Assembly: GCF_000716675.1 (NCBI RefSeq)
Contig: NZ_JNXT01000001.1
Span: 62,001 to 126,000, forward strand
DNA length: 64,000 bases
Direction: 5' to 3'
Origin: Streptomyces alboflavus
GTDB taxonomy: Bacteria; Actinomycetota; Actinomycetes; Streptomycetales; Streptomycetaceae
Shown: one piece after another, positions 56,036 to 64,000 of the stretch
Position numbering within the stretch: the first letter of the stretch is position 1
Layout: every line of letters starts with the position of its first letter
Position numbers and translations under genes: made by a program
Notes under the pieces: generated by a model
The model's database searches: none
Told to the model about the DNA's origin: nothing
Seen by the model: the letters and a program-made list of their open reading frames with translations, nothing else

Positions 56036-57460
56036 ATGGGACGTCATGGGTGGCAAGGCGATGCACGGCGGTGGCGTCTCACCGCCCTCGTCGGCGTGGC
56101 GATGGCCGCGCTGGCCCTGGTCCTGACCATGCTCACGCTGCCCGATGGGGAGCGCGGCAGCACGGCGGGCACGACTCCGGACGGCGACAAGGTGTACGGC
56201 ACACCCGCCCCGACGAACGGCGACGCACGGCCCGAGGTGGGCTGGGGCTTCACCCACACGCAGTACAGCGGCAACGAAGGAGACGACGCGGCCGTCGGCC
56301 GCCTCCAGAAGCTGCTCGCCGACCGGCCGCGCCCGCTGCCGCAGATCCAGCACGTCATGGGCTGGGGCGCGGGCAACCCCGAGCCGGTCAAGGGGCGCTA
56401 CGACTTCGAGGCGATGGACCACCGGATGGACTTCATCCGCGCCACCAAGGGCACGCCGGTGGTCACCCTGTGCTGCGCCCCGGACTGGATGAAGGGCGGC
56501 AAGTCGGGCTCCGACAACACGGACTGGAGCCAGGACTCCCTGGAGACCGCGCCCCGGCCGGAGCACTTCGACGACTACGCGGCCCTCGCGGCGACCGTCG
56601 CCAAGCGCTACCCCGACGTGCGGCACTTCCTCGTCTGGAACGAGTTCAAGGGCTTCTGGAACTCCGCCGAGGCCCGCTGGGACTACGAGGGCTACACCAA
56701 GTTCTACAACCTCGTCTACAAGGCCCTGAAGCAGGTCAACAAGGACATCCAGGTCGGCGGCCCCTACCTGGTCATCGACAGCGTCGACCCGCGCGGTTCC
56801 GACGGCGGGTCGGACGACGTCGAGGGTCCGTGGGGCCGCCTCGACAAGCGGTCCCTCGACGCCTTCAGGTACTGGAACAAGCACAAGGACGGCGCCGACT
56901 TCGTGGTCGTCGACGGCGCCAGCTACACCGAGGACGACGAGCTGCTGCCCGACGAGTTCGGTGCCACCGACAAGTTCACGGCCGTCGGCCGCTGGGTGCG
57001 CGAGCAGACCGGCGGCCTGCCGCTGTGGTGGGCCGAGTACTACGTGGAGCCCGGCGACCGGCAGGACAACCGCGACGACTGGGCCGAGGAGCGCCGGGTT
57101 GCCGTGCACGCCTCCGGCCTGATGGCGATGGCCCGCGGCGGCGCGACCAGCGGCTTCTACTGGAACCCGCAGAAGCGCGAGGGCAGTTGCGCGGGCTGTC
57201 TGTGGAGCCCCACACAGAGCGCCGACGGCGGCCGCGAGAAGCCCATGCTGGACCTCCTCGCCCGCTTCTCCGACGCCTTCCCGCCCGGCACCCGCTACGA
57301 GAAGGTGGACGTCGCCGAGGACGACGCGCCGAACGTCCGCGTGCTCGCCGACGACAAGACCGTGCTCGTGGTCAACACCCTCGACCGGAAGATCAGTGCG
57401 AAGGTCGACGGCAAGCGGTTCGACATGGCCGGGTACGAGGTGAGGTGGCTGAGCCGGTGA
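56036..57460 (+). CDS. GH39-like glycoside hydrolase, membrane-anchored
   Basis: A 474-residue protein with one N-terminal membrane helix (about 16-35) and an outside (alpha/beta)8 domain. The acid/base Glu203 lies in HFLVWNEFKGFWNS; the nucleophile is probably Glu334 in LPLWWAEYYVEPG. This pattern fits family GH39 (beta-xylosidase / alpha-iduronidase) enzymes, and similar proteins occur in exopolysaccharide loci. It stands just before a minus-strand polysaccharide gene set, so it may trim or cut the polymer made there. The ATG at 56036 follows a GTG in frame; either can be the start. Confidence 0.8.
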   Translation: MGRHGWQGDARRWRLTALVGVAMAALALVLTMLTLPDGERGSTAGTTPDGDKVYGTPAPTNGDARPEVGWGFTHTQYSGNEGDDAAVGRLQKLLADRPRPLPQIQHVMGWGAGNPEPVKGRYDFEAMDHRMDFIRATKGTPVVTLCCAPDWMKGGKSGSDNTDWSQDSLETAPRPEHFDDYAALAATVAKRYPDVRHFLVWNEFKGFWNSAEARWDYEGYTKFYNLVYKALKQVNKDIQVGGPYLVIDSVDPRGSDGGSDDVEGPWGRLDKRSLDAFRYWNKHKDGADFVVVDGASYTEDDELLPDEFGATDKFTAVGRWVREQTGGLPLWWAEYYVEPGDRQDNRDDWAEERRVAVHASGLMAMARGGATSGFYWNPQKREGSCAGCLWSPTQSADGGREKPMLDLLARFSDAFPPGTRYEKVDVAEDDAPNVRVLADDKTVLVVNTLDRKISAKVDGKRFDMAGYEVRWLSR

Positions 57461-57532
57461 GCCGCTTCAGCCACCTCACCGCGTGAGCCCCGCGCACCCG
57501 GCCCCGCCACATCCCGCCACCGCGCACCCGCC

Positions 57533-60500
57533 CTACGCCATCGTCAGGAACCGCTGGAGCAGCGACGCCACGAACACCGCGAGCAGCGGCAGCGAGAACC
57601 AGAAGCTGCTCTGCAGCCAGCGCTGCTGACCCACGCCGGGCGCCGCCGCGACCCGCACCACCTCGCGCACCGCGAGCAGCGCGATCAGCGCGAGCACCGC
57701 GAAGGCGCCCACCACCGTCCACGGCGTCCACGTCACCTTCGGGCCCACGGCGCCCGGGTCGGCCGCGGCGACCGGCCCTTCCGGCTGCTGGCGCAGCGCG
57801 TACAGGCTCGCGTCGGCGTTGCCGTAGACCTTCTTCAGCTCCGGGCGCTTGTCGAGGTTGCGGGCGAGTCGGGTGTCCCAGTTCGCCGGATAGCCGGTGT
57901 CCATCTGGAGGTAGACGGTCTGGCTGCGGTTGATCATGAGGTACGAGTTGGGGCCCGCGTCCTTGAGCGCCTTCACCAGGCCGGACACCAGGACGGGGTC
58001 GGGCGGCGCGAGCGTCGGCACGTACTCGACCTTCTCCGCGTCCCGCGCGCCCCAGGGGATCGCGGGCGTCACGTTGTTGACGGTGTCGTTGCTCATCCAC
58101 AGCAGCCGCACCGTGGGGTCGTCGTGGGCGTACACGTACTCCATGGCGGCGACCTCGCCGGTCCTGATCCGCTCGAAGGGCTCATTGCCCCAGCGCGCCA
58201 CCAGGAAGCCGCCCACCAGGACGAGACCCGCGAGCAGCGCGGCGAGGGGCGCGAGGCTCACCTTGTCCCGGTCGCGCTCCTTCGGCGTGGCACCGGTGCG
58301 CGGGAACAGCGCGAGCGCGGCGAGCAGCGCGGCGCCGGGCAGCGCGAACATGAAGACGCGCAGCGCCATCTCGCCGCCGTACGACTGCATGCCGAAGCCG
58401 AGGAACGGCACGAAGGTGAGGACGAGCAGCGACACCTCGCGGTACTTGTGCCGACGCCTGCGCAGCCAGCCGAAGCAGGCCAGCGCCATCACGCCACCGG
58501 CGAGCGCCACCCGGACGTAGAGCACCAGCTTGTGCGTCGAGCTGCCGCCCTCGATCCGGCCGGACACCGACGACGACACATTGCCGCCGACGCCGCCGAC
58601 GCCGCCGAAGAGCTCGTCGAAGTGCCCCGACCAGTACGGCTCGGCGAAGAAGCCCAGCCAGACGGCGACCATGACGCCGCACAGCAGCGGAAGGCCACGC
58701 AGCTCGCAGCGGCGCAGCAGGACCAGGGCGGTGAGGACGCCGAGCATCACGAACGGCGTGAGCTGGTGCGCGGGCACCGTGCCCGCGAAGAGCCCGAGGA
58801 GCACGACGAGGAGCACCGCCTGCTGACGGCGGTCGGCGGGCTCGACCTCGGCCTCGCCCGGCCGCAGCTTCGTCCAGATCACGCGCGGCGCGCGGAACCA
58901 CACGAGCAGGATCGCCACGAACGCGATGTACAGCAGATACGTGAAGCCCTGCGGCGAGAAGTAGTCCTGGCCGACCCAGCCGCTCAGGACGAAGATCCAG
59001 AGACCGGCCCACTTGGCGCGCCAGCTCGCCCGCAGCGAGCGCGTGAGCAGCAGCATCGGGGCCAGATAGAGGAGTTGGATGACCGTCGGCCACCAGCGGA
59101 TGACCTCGGTCAGGTCCGAGACGCCGCACGCCTCGGCGAGGAACGTGGCGGCGGCGAAGAAGCCGGGCCAGCTCCAGCGCGCGTCCAGGTCCGGCACCGC
59201 CGTGCCGGTCCGGTCGATGTACTCGATGAAGCCCAGGTGCTGCCAGGCCGTCGCGAACCGCGGTTCGGTCTCGATGACGGCGGGCAGCGCGTGCAGGGAC
59301 ACGACGGTGGCGACCAGGGTCAGCAGGAGCAGCCAGCGGTTCTGCCGCTCCAGCCACAGCAGCGCCGCGAACACGCCCACGAGCAGCGCGGCGCCGACCA
59401 GCGTCGGCAGCGGCAGCACGGAGATGAGCCCGAGCCCGCCCATCCGGTCGAGGTCACCCTCGTCGAGCCCGAACGCCGGGACCCAGTACAGGCCGAGGGC
59501 GACGAGCAGCAGGAGGCCGAGTGCGAGGGTCTTGCGGGTGGTCCGGGGCGGGCGTGCCGGCGGCGCGGACGCGGCGGCCGGGCGGTCCGGGGGAGCGGCG
59601 GCCGGGGACGGCGGGTCGGACGGTCCGGTGGCGGCCGGGCCGGTGCCGGGCGGTGTGGCGGGAGGTGTCGCGGATGGCGTGGCGGGTGCACCGGCCGTGG
59701 GCGGGGGCACGGCGACGGGGGGCGCCTTCGGGTCGGCCACGGTCGGCCAGGGCTCCTTCACGGGCAGGCTCATCGGGTCGAGGCTGGTCTCGGTGTCGGG
59801 GTGTCCTGCGGCGTCGGGCCAGATCTCGGTGCCGGGGTGACCCACGGCGTCGGGCCAGATCTCGGTCTCGGGGTGACCCACGGCGTCGGGCCAACTCACC
59901 GGGTCGGGACGGTCCTCCACGTCGGGACGGCTCGCGGCCTCGGCATGGCTCCCTGCCTCGGCATGGCTCCCTGCCTCGGCACGGCGCTCCGCCTCCGCGC
60001 GACCCGCTGCGTCCTCCGTGCGACCCGCCGCCTCCGAGGGGCTCCCCGCGCCGACCCGGCCCGTCCCGCCCATGGACTCCGCGACCGACGCCGACCCGGA
60101 CGAGCCACAGCTCCCCGACCCGTCGAACCGCTCCGACCCCCGGGGCCGCTCCGCGCTCTCCGGCAGCTCTGCCCCGTCCGACGCGGGCCGCTCCGCGGCG
60201 GACCCCTGCGAGCCCGCCCCCCGCTCCGTCCCGTCCGCCTCCGGCGGCAGCACCACGCGCGCCCCGGCGGCGGGCGTCGTGCGCGCCGACCGGGCCGCCC
60301 AGGTGGGCCGGTGCCCCTCCATGTCGTCCCCCTTGCCCGCTCCCACGGGCCCTCGTGCCGTCGGTCCCGGACGCACGTCCGGGCGGCGCTCCTGATGCTC
60401 CACGTCGATCTGGACCGCCAGTTGAAGTGTGTCGGAGTCCAGGGACTCGCGCAGCGCCCACGCGGGCCCGTGCCGCCGCTGTCTGTCGGCGGGCCGCTGC

Positions 60501-61951
60501 GGGGTGAGCTCGACGGTGGCCGCCGCGGGCACGTCCCGGGTGCCGAGGTCCGCCAGGTCCCCGTCGGGTGCGGCGCGTTCGGCGGCCGGGGCCGCGCGCG
60601 TGATGGCGTACAGCTTCGGAGCCGCGATCGCCACGATCACCGCGAGGCTGGAGATCTCCGCGACGCCCGCGCCGGTCAGCCCCATCCGGGGGAGCAGCAG
60701 CAGCGTCAGGCCGAGCACGAGCACGCACAGCAGGCCCTGCAGCCAGGCGAGTCCGGAGGTCCGGCTCTGCGCGCGCAGGACGGCGAAGTACGTCTCCATG
60801 ACCACCCGAAGGAGTGCACCCACCGCGAACCAGCGCAGCAGCGGAGTGGCCGCCTCCGAATAGCCCGCGCCGAACACGTGCAGGATGTACGGCGCCCCCA
60901 CGAAGAGGATCCCGCACACCGGGATCATGATCCGCGCCATCCGGCGCAGCGCCGCACGGGTGTTGGCGGCGAGCCGCGCCGGGTCGTGCGCGCCCTCGAC
61001 GGTCAGGGACGCGCCCATGTTGATGGCGAGCAGGTTGGTGGTGCCGCCGATGGTCGTCGCGATGTAGAAGTACGCGTTGTCGGCGGAGCTGACCTGCGCG
61101 GCCACGATCACCGGCACCAGATAGACCACCGCGAGCGAGCACAGCGAACCGGTGTAGTCACCGGCGAGGAAGCGCCCCATCTCGCGCAGCGTCGGCGGTG
61201 TGGACCTGCCCTCGGTGGCCCGCACATGGCGCGGCACGAGCCGCCGGAAGACCAGCCAGCCGAGCGGCACCACCGAGAAGGCGATGGCGGCCACCCACGA
61301 CACGAACACCCCGGCCGTCGGTATGGCCGCCGCGAAGACGATCAGGAGCCCGAGCTTCACGACGGAGAACACCGTGTTGCCGACCGGCACCCACAGCGCG
61401 TTCCGCAGCCCGGTGAGCACCCCGTCCTGGAGCGTCAGGAGCGACCACGCCACCACCGCGCCGACGAAGCACACTCCGGCCACGGGACCGTGCAGGAAGC
61501 GGTACGAAGGACCCCACAGCCCCAGCGTGGCCAGGAAGGCCAGGGCCGCGCACGCGACGACGACGGAACTCATCGCGTACGTACGGAAGATGAGCTTGCC
61601 CGTGGCGCGGCCCGCCACGGGGATGAAGCGCGCGAGCGCGCCCATGAGCGTCACGGCGGTGATGCCCGCGAGGAGCTTCATCGCCGCGATGGCCGCCGAG
61701 CCCTGGCCGACCGCCGACTCCGAGTAGTAGCGGGCGGCGGCCAGCCAGAAACCGAGGCCGAGCAGACCGGAGATTCCGGTGTTGAGCATGAGCGCGTAGG
61801 CGTTGCGGAACAACGGGCTCCCGCCGCCGCTCCGCCCCGCCCCGGGCAGCCGTATTCTCCGGGCCCTGCGGCACTTGCCGGCCGGCGGTGTGCCGTCGGT
61901 CTGTGCGTCGGTCCCGGTGACCGCTGCCTGTGCGGTGGTCGTGTCAGACAC
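57533..61951 (-). CDS. Flippase-linker-polytopic membrane protein fusion (polysaccharide assembly)
   Basis: A 1472-residue protein. Residues about 40-450 are a Wzx/MurJ-like flippase of about 12-14 helices (NAYALMLNTGISGLLGLGFWLAA, ISSLAVIVAIAAPKLYAI). Residues about 460-815 are a polar Pro/Ala/Glu/Asp-rich linker with tandem repeats. Residues about 820-1472 form a second polytopic part with about 12 helices, PMT-like in look (QLLYLAPMLLL, GWVGQDYFSPQGF), with a 140-residue outside domain near 1290-1430 (WMSNDTVNNVTPAIPWG). It would flip and then process or export an envelope glycan in one polypeptide. GTG start overlaps the deacetylase gene end by eight bases. Each half may normally be a separate protein. 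Confidence 0.78.
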   Translation of the reverse strand: MSDTTTAQAAVTGTDAQTDGTPPAGKCRRARRIRLPGAGRSGGGSPLFRNAYALMLNTGISGLLGLGFWLAAARYYSESAVGQGSAAIAAMKLLAGITAVTLMGALARFIPVAGRATGKLIFRTYAMSSVVVACAALAFLATLGLWGPSYRFLHGPVAGVCFVGAVVAWSLLTLQDGVLTGLRNALWVPVGNTVFSVVKLGLLIVFAAAIPTAGVFVSWVAAIAFSVVPLGWLVFRRLVPRHVRATEGRSTPPTLREMGRFLAGDYTGSLCSLAVVYLVPVIVAAQVSSADNAYFYIATTIGGTTNLLAINMGASLTVEGAHDPARLAANTRAALRRMARIMIPVCGILFVGAPYILHVFGAGYSEAATPLLRWFAVGALLRVVMETYFAVLRAQSRTSGLAWLQGLLCVLVLGLTLLLLPRMGLTGAGVAEISSLAVIVAIAAPKLYAITRAAPAAERAAPDGDLADLGTRDVPAAATVELTPQRPADRQRRHGPAWALRESLDSDTLQLAVQIDVEHQERRPDVRPGPTARGPVGAGKGDDMEGHRPTWAARSARTTPAAGARVVLPPEADGTERGAGSQGSAAERPASDGAELPESAERPRGSERFDGSGSCGSSGSASVAESMGGTGRVGAGSPSEAAGRTEDAAGRAEAERRAEAGSHAEAGSHAEAASRPDVEDRPDPVSWPDAVGHPETEIWPDAVGHPGTEIWPDAAGHPDTETSLDPMSLPVKEPWPTVADPKAPPVAVPPPTAGAPATPSATPPATPPGTGPAATGPSDPPSPAAAPPDRPAAASAPPARPPRTTRKTLALGLLLLVALGLYWVPAFGLDEGDLDRMGGLGLISVLPLPTLVGAALLVGVFAALLWLERQNRWLLLLTLVATVVSLHALPAVIETEPRFATAWQHLGFIEYIDRTGTAVPDLDARWSWPGFFAAATFLAEACGVSDLTEVIRWWPTVIQLLYLAPMLLLTRSLRASWRAKWAGLWIFVLSGWVGQDYFSPQGFTYLLYIAFVAILLVWFRAPRVIWTKLRPGEAEVEPADRRQQAVLLVVLLGLFAGTVPAHQLTPFVMLGVLTALVLLRRCELRGLPLLCGVMVAVWLGFFAEPYWSGHFDELFGGVGGVGGNVSSSVSGRIEGGSSTHKLVLYVRVALAGGVMALACFGWLRRRRHKYREVSLLVLTFVPFLGFGMQSYGGEMALRVFMFALPGAALLAALALFPRTGATPKERDRDKVSLAPLAALLAGLVLVGGFLVARWGNEPFERIRTGEVAAMEYVYAHDDPTVRLLWMSNDTVNNVTPAIPWGARDAEKVEYVPTLAPPDPVLVSGLVKALKDAGPNSYLMINRSQTVYLQMDTGYPANWDTRLARNLDKRPELKKVYGNADASLYALRQQPEGPVAAADPGAVGPKVTWTPWTVVGAFAVLALIALLAVREVVRVAAAPGVGQQRWLQSSFWFSLPLLAVFVASLLQRFLTMA
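59785..59892 (-). repeat. Tandem 36-base repeats in the linker of the flippase fusion
   Basis: Three units of 36 bases (59785-59820 diverged; 59821-59856 and 59857-59892 nearly identical) encode WPDAVGHPETEI-like 12-residue repeats on the minus strand. A further 18-base repeat at about 59940-59980 encodes AEAGSH units. The repeats are in frame and make a flexible acidic spacer. Confidence 0.82.
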
Positions 61952-62747
61952 GGGGGCGAGCTGCCTTCCGGCGGGCTTGTCGGGCTCTGCGGACTATGGC
62001 GTATCCCTTGCTGAGCACCCGGTCCCTGGCGAAGGACCGGGCGATCGAGCGGCCGAGCAGCAGCTGCTCGAACTCCCCGATCCGGGTGCTGCGCCGCACC
62101 GTCACCCGCCGCAGCGCGTACGGGCCCTGGCAGCGCCGCGCCAGGCCGTTGCCCACGGCGAGGGACTGGCTGAACCCGGCGCCGCGGACCGCGCGCCGCA
62201 CCCGGCGGCTCGAGTAGCCGTAGGGGTAGGCGAACGACACCGGCGGGGTGCCGAGTTCATCGGCGAGGATCTCACGGCAGCGCACCAGCTCGAACCAGAG
62301 CGCGTCGTCGGAGAGCTGGTCCAGCTGCGGATGCGTATGGCTGTGCCCCCCGATCTCCGTGCCGGCCGCGGCCAGTTCGCGCACCTGGTCCCAGGCGAGC
62401 ATGGTGTCGAGGCCGCCGCCCGTGTCGTACTTCCCCGGCAGCCAGCCCGTCGCCACGAACAGCGTCGAGCTGAAGCCGTGCCGGGCGAGCGCCGGGAGGG
62501 CGTGCCGGTGCACGCCCTCGTAGCCGTCGTCGAAGGTGATCAGGACCGGCCGGGTCGGCAGTGGGCGCCCGGGTTGACGCCAGTGCCAGGCCAGTTGGGA
62601 GGTGGTGAGCGGGGTGCAGCCGAGGGCGCGCACCACCTCCATCTGCTCCGCGAACGCCTCGGGCGAGACGGACAGGTCGTGGGTCGCCTCGTTCGGGTGC
62701 GGGGCGACCGCGTGATACATCAGGATCGGTATCCCGCCGGTGCTCAT
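61944..62747 (-). CDS. Polysaccharide deacetylase (NodB family)
   Basis: A 267-residue protein with the NodB motifs TFDDGYEG (catalytic base Asp, metal Asp) and HSHTHPQLDQLSDD (metal His pair), then FAYPYGYSSRRVRRAV. The fold starts ILMYHAVA. It removes N-acetyl groups from a surface polymer. No signal peptide is seen, so it may act on a lipid-linked precursor at the inner face. The C-terminal 70 residues (QLLLGRSIARSFARDRVL) are Arg-rich and outside the domain. It overlaps its neighbours on both sides (ATGA with the glycosyltransferase, eight bases with the flippase fusion), so all are one operon. Confidence 0.9.
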   Translation of the reverse strand: MSTGGIPILMYHAVAPHPNEATHDLSVSPEAFAEQMEVVRALGCTPLTTSQLAWHWRQPGRPLPTRPVLITFDDGYEGVHRHALPALARHGFSSTLFVATGWLPGKYDTGGGLDTMLAWDQVRELAAAGTEIGGHSHTHPQLDQLSDDALWFELVRCREILADELGTPPVSFAYPYGYSSRRVRRAVRGAGFSQSLAVGNGLARRCQGPYALRRVTVRRSTRIGEFEQLLLGRSIARSFARDRVLSKGYAIVRRARQARRKAARPRV

Positions 62748-63784
62748 CTTCCGCCCTCACCGCCTCTCGTCCCCGTGCCCCGGGTGCCCTCGGTGCCCCG
62801 CGTGGCGGGGGCCGGGCCGGTCACGTCGACGACGGCGAAGGTCGCCCCCGCACGCCGTGCCCGGACGCTCCCGACGACGTACCCACCGGCCGCCGCCATC
62901 ACGCCCGCGACGATCGCCCCCGCGCGCCCGGCGCCGCCGGGGCGCGCGAGCACCGCGTCCCGCAGCCCGCGGCCGACACCGGCCGGGAGCACCCGGGTGG
63001 CGTAGCGGCGCTCGGACTCCAGGCCCTTGTCGGCGCCGACGCTCCGGGACACCAGGGCCTTGGACAGGCCCTCCGCGTAGGCGCGGGTGCGGAAGTAGCC
63101 GAACCGCTCCCGGGCCGCGGGCACCCGGTGGTGGATGACCGCGCGGTCGTCGATGAGCAGCACGGCGTCGGGGCGGGCGCGGGTGAGCCGGATGCACAGC
63201 TCCGTCTCCTCGCAGCCCAGCGGGCGCTTGTCGCCGTCGCGCCCGATGCCGGTGGCGAAGCCGCCCGCGATCTCGAAGGCGGTGCGCCGGAAGGAGGCGT
63301 TGCCGCCGAGCACGTTGCGTACCGGGACGCGGCCCGTCGGGTGGCCCCGGTACATGCACCCGACGACCCAGTCGAACTCCTCGGGGAACCAGCGGGGCCG
63401 GCGGCCCGACTCCCAGGCGGGCAGCGTGCGTCCGCCCACGGCGAGGACCCGCGGGTCCTCGTACCCGGCGGCGAAGTGGCGCAGCCAGTCCCGCTCGGCG
63501 ACGGCGTCGTCGTCGAGGAAGGCGATGATCTCGCCGCTGGACTCGGCGATGCCGGTGTTGCGGCCCGCGGACAGGCCGCGGGGGCCCGCGTTGGCGAGCA
63601 CCCGCACTCCCTGTGTCTCCTTGAACTCCTTGGCGAGGCGGTCCAGGAGAGGCGTGTTGTGGTCGACCACGAGCAGGGTCTCGTGGGCGGTGTGGGACTG
63701 CGCGCGCACCGAGGCGACCGCTGCGAGGATGTCCTCCCAGCGGTCCTCGGTGTACGCGCACACGACCACCGAGATGGAGATCAA
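62744..63784 (-). CDS. Family 2 glycosyltransferase
   Basis: A 346-residue GT-A fold enzyme: ISVVVCAYTEDRWEDILAAV, LLVVDHNTP, GLSAGRNTGIAESSGEIIAFLDDDAV (the DxD donor site), and VLGGNASFRRTAFEIAGGF then CEETELCIRL for the acceptor. A C-terminal hydrophobic stretch (about 280-310, GAIVAGVMAAAGGYVVGSV) may anchor it. It adds a sugar to the lipid-linked polymer of this locus. The TTG start at 63784 is preceded by GGGAGAGG and overlaps the stop of the next gene upstream (TTGA). Confidence 0.88.
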   Translation of the reverse strand: MISISVVVCAYTEDRWEDILAAVASVRAQSHTAHETLLVVDHNTPLLDRLAKEFKETQGVRVLANAGPRGLSAGRNTGIAESSGEIIAFLDDDAVAERDWLRHFAAGYEDPRVLAVGGRTLPAWESGRRPRWFPEEFDWVVGCMYRGHPTGRVPVRNVLGGNASFRRTAFEIAGGFATGIGRDGDKRPLGCEETELCIRLTRARPDAVLLIDDRAVIHHRVPAARERFGYFRTRAYAEGLSKALVSRSVGADKGLESERRYATRVLPAGVGRGLRDAVLARPGGAGRAGAIVAGVMAAAGGYVVGSVRARRAGATFAVVDVTGPAPATRGTEGTRGTGTRGGEGGR

Positions 63785-64000
63785 GAAGCCTCTCCCTGGT
63801 GGCGCGGCTGGGCGGTGGTGCGCGAACCCTGGCGCTGCGTCCGCTTGTTGGAGCGCTCGGTCAGGATCACCTTGAGCACGCGCAGTCCGTCGCGCACGGC
63901 GCTGAGGTTGCTCACGCCGTGGATGCGCAGATACTCGTGGCTCGGGATCTCCTGCACCTTGAGCCCCGCCTTGACGACGCGGATGTTCATCAGCGTCTCG
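63781..64000 (-). CDS. Family 2 glycosyltransferase (DPG-synthase-like), C-terminal fragment
   Basis: The frame runs off the right end, so only the last 73 or so residues are seen. ETLMNIRVVKAGLKVQEIPSH followed by RIHGVSNLSAVRDGLRVLKVIL is the usual end of dolichyl-phosphate-glucose-like family 2 transferases. A basic tail of about 20 residues follows. It is the first gene of the minus-strand glycan operon within this window and overlaps the next start by four bases. Confidence 0.82.
   Translation of the reverse strand, partial: ETLMNIRVVKAGLKVQEIPSHEYLRIHGVSNLSAVRDGLRVLKVILTERSNKRTQRQGSRTTAQPRHQGEAS

Noticed and set aside
58124..62014. Open frame of 1296 codons antisense to the flippase fusion
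   Set aside because: It is a shadow caused by very high G+C: composition is Arg/Gly/His/Gln-rich without motifs, and it lacks a ribosome site. The opposite strand has clear protein domains.

Overview
The window is a chromosomal segment of a Streptomyces or a very close relative. The evidence is the very high G+C, GTG/TTG starts with GGAGG-type ribosome sites, a TTA codon in a regulator, two streptogrisin-type proteases, a subtilisin-inhibitor (SSI) family protein, a sortase-E type LAETG protein, a SepF paralogue, and dispersed hairpin repeats of a kind common in this genus. I saw no tRNA, rRNA, CRISPR array, transposase, integrase or phage gene. The two ends cut through an MFS exporter gene (left) and a glycosyltransferase gene (right).

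Layout. 1-4.3 kb: MFS exporter end, a long inverted-repeat element, glutaryl-CoA dehydrogenase, a SepF paralogue, and a DUF5685 protein with an odd cysteine-rich tail. 4.3-11.8 kb: a probable sulfur-scavenging locus. It has a solute-binding lipoprotein behind a short Cys-terminated leader peptide, a divergent permease, an FAD/NAD(P)-binding protein, two luciferase-like monooxygenases and a DUF1684 protein. No ATPase gene for the transporter lies nearby. 12-14.5 kb: tandem streptogrisin B and D type proteases, each with a strong terminator. 14.9-20.4 kb: a complete peptide ABC importer. 20.5-25.1 kb: an extracellular M4 metalloprotease, a divergent LuxR-type regulator carrying a TTA codon, and an SSI-family inhibitor with Lys at P1. 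25.4-28.3 kb: adhE behind a perfect Rex operator. 28.4-38 kb: an AAA ATPase, a membrane protein, an MMPL exporter with a two-component system, and an FAD monooxygenase plus MFS exporter pair. The MMPL gene and the MFS/FAD pair are each preceded by the same ~120-nt leader element. 38-43.4 kb: the imuA'-imuB-dnaE2 mutasome operon behind a LexA-box-like site. 43.9-47.7 kb: pentapeptide protein, secreted lipase, wall-anchored LPMO, and a CitB/DctR-type response regulator. 47.9-50.9 kb: a tripartite tricarboxylate transporter. 50.9-55.9 kb: small accessory genes, including two GNAT genes, a methyltransferase-VOC fusion, DUF402, GntR and an AAA ATPase. 56-64 kb: a polysaccharide locus with a GH39-like protein, a 1472-residue flippase/membrane-protein fusion, a polysaccharide deacetylase and two family-2 glycosyltransferases.

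How it fits together. Most of the window serves nutrient scavenging outside the cell (proteases, lipase, LPMO, peptide, carboxylate and sulfur-compound import), envelope glycan assembly, and stress responses (Rex-adhE, SOS mutasome, efflux). The most promising undescribed items are the paired leader element before the two exporter loci (30716-30835 and 37851-37969), the sulfur locus controlled by a Cys-terminated leader peptide, and the DUF5685 protein with its cysteine tail. All assignments are from reading the sequence; no database search was run.
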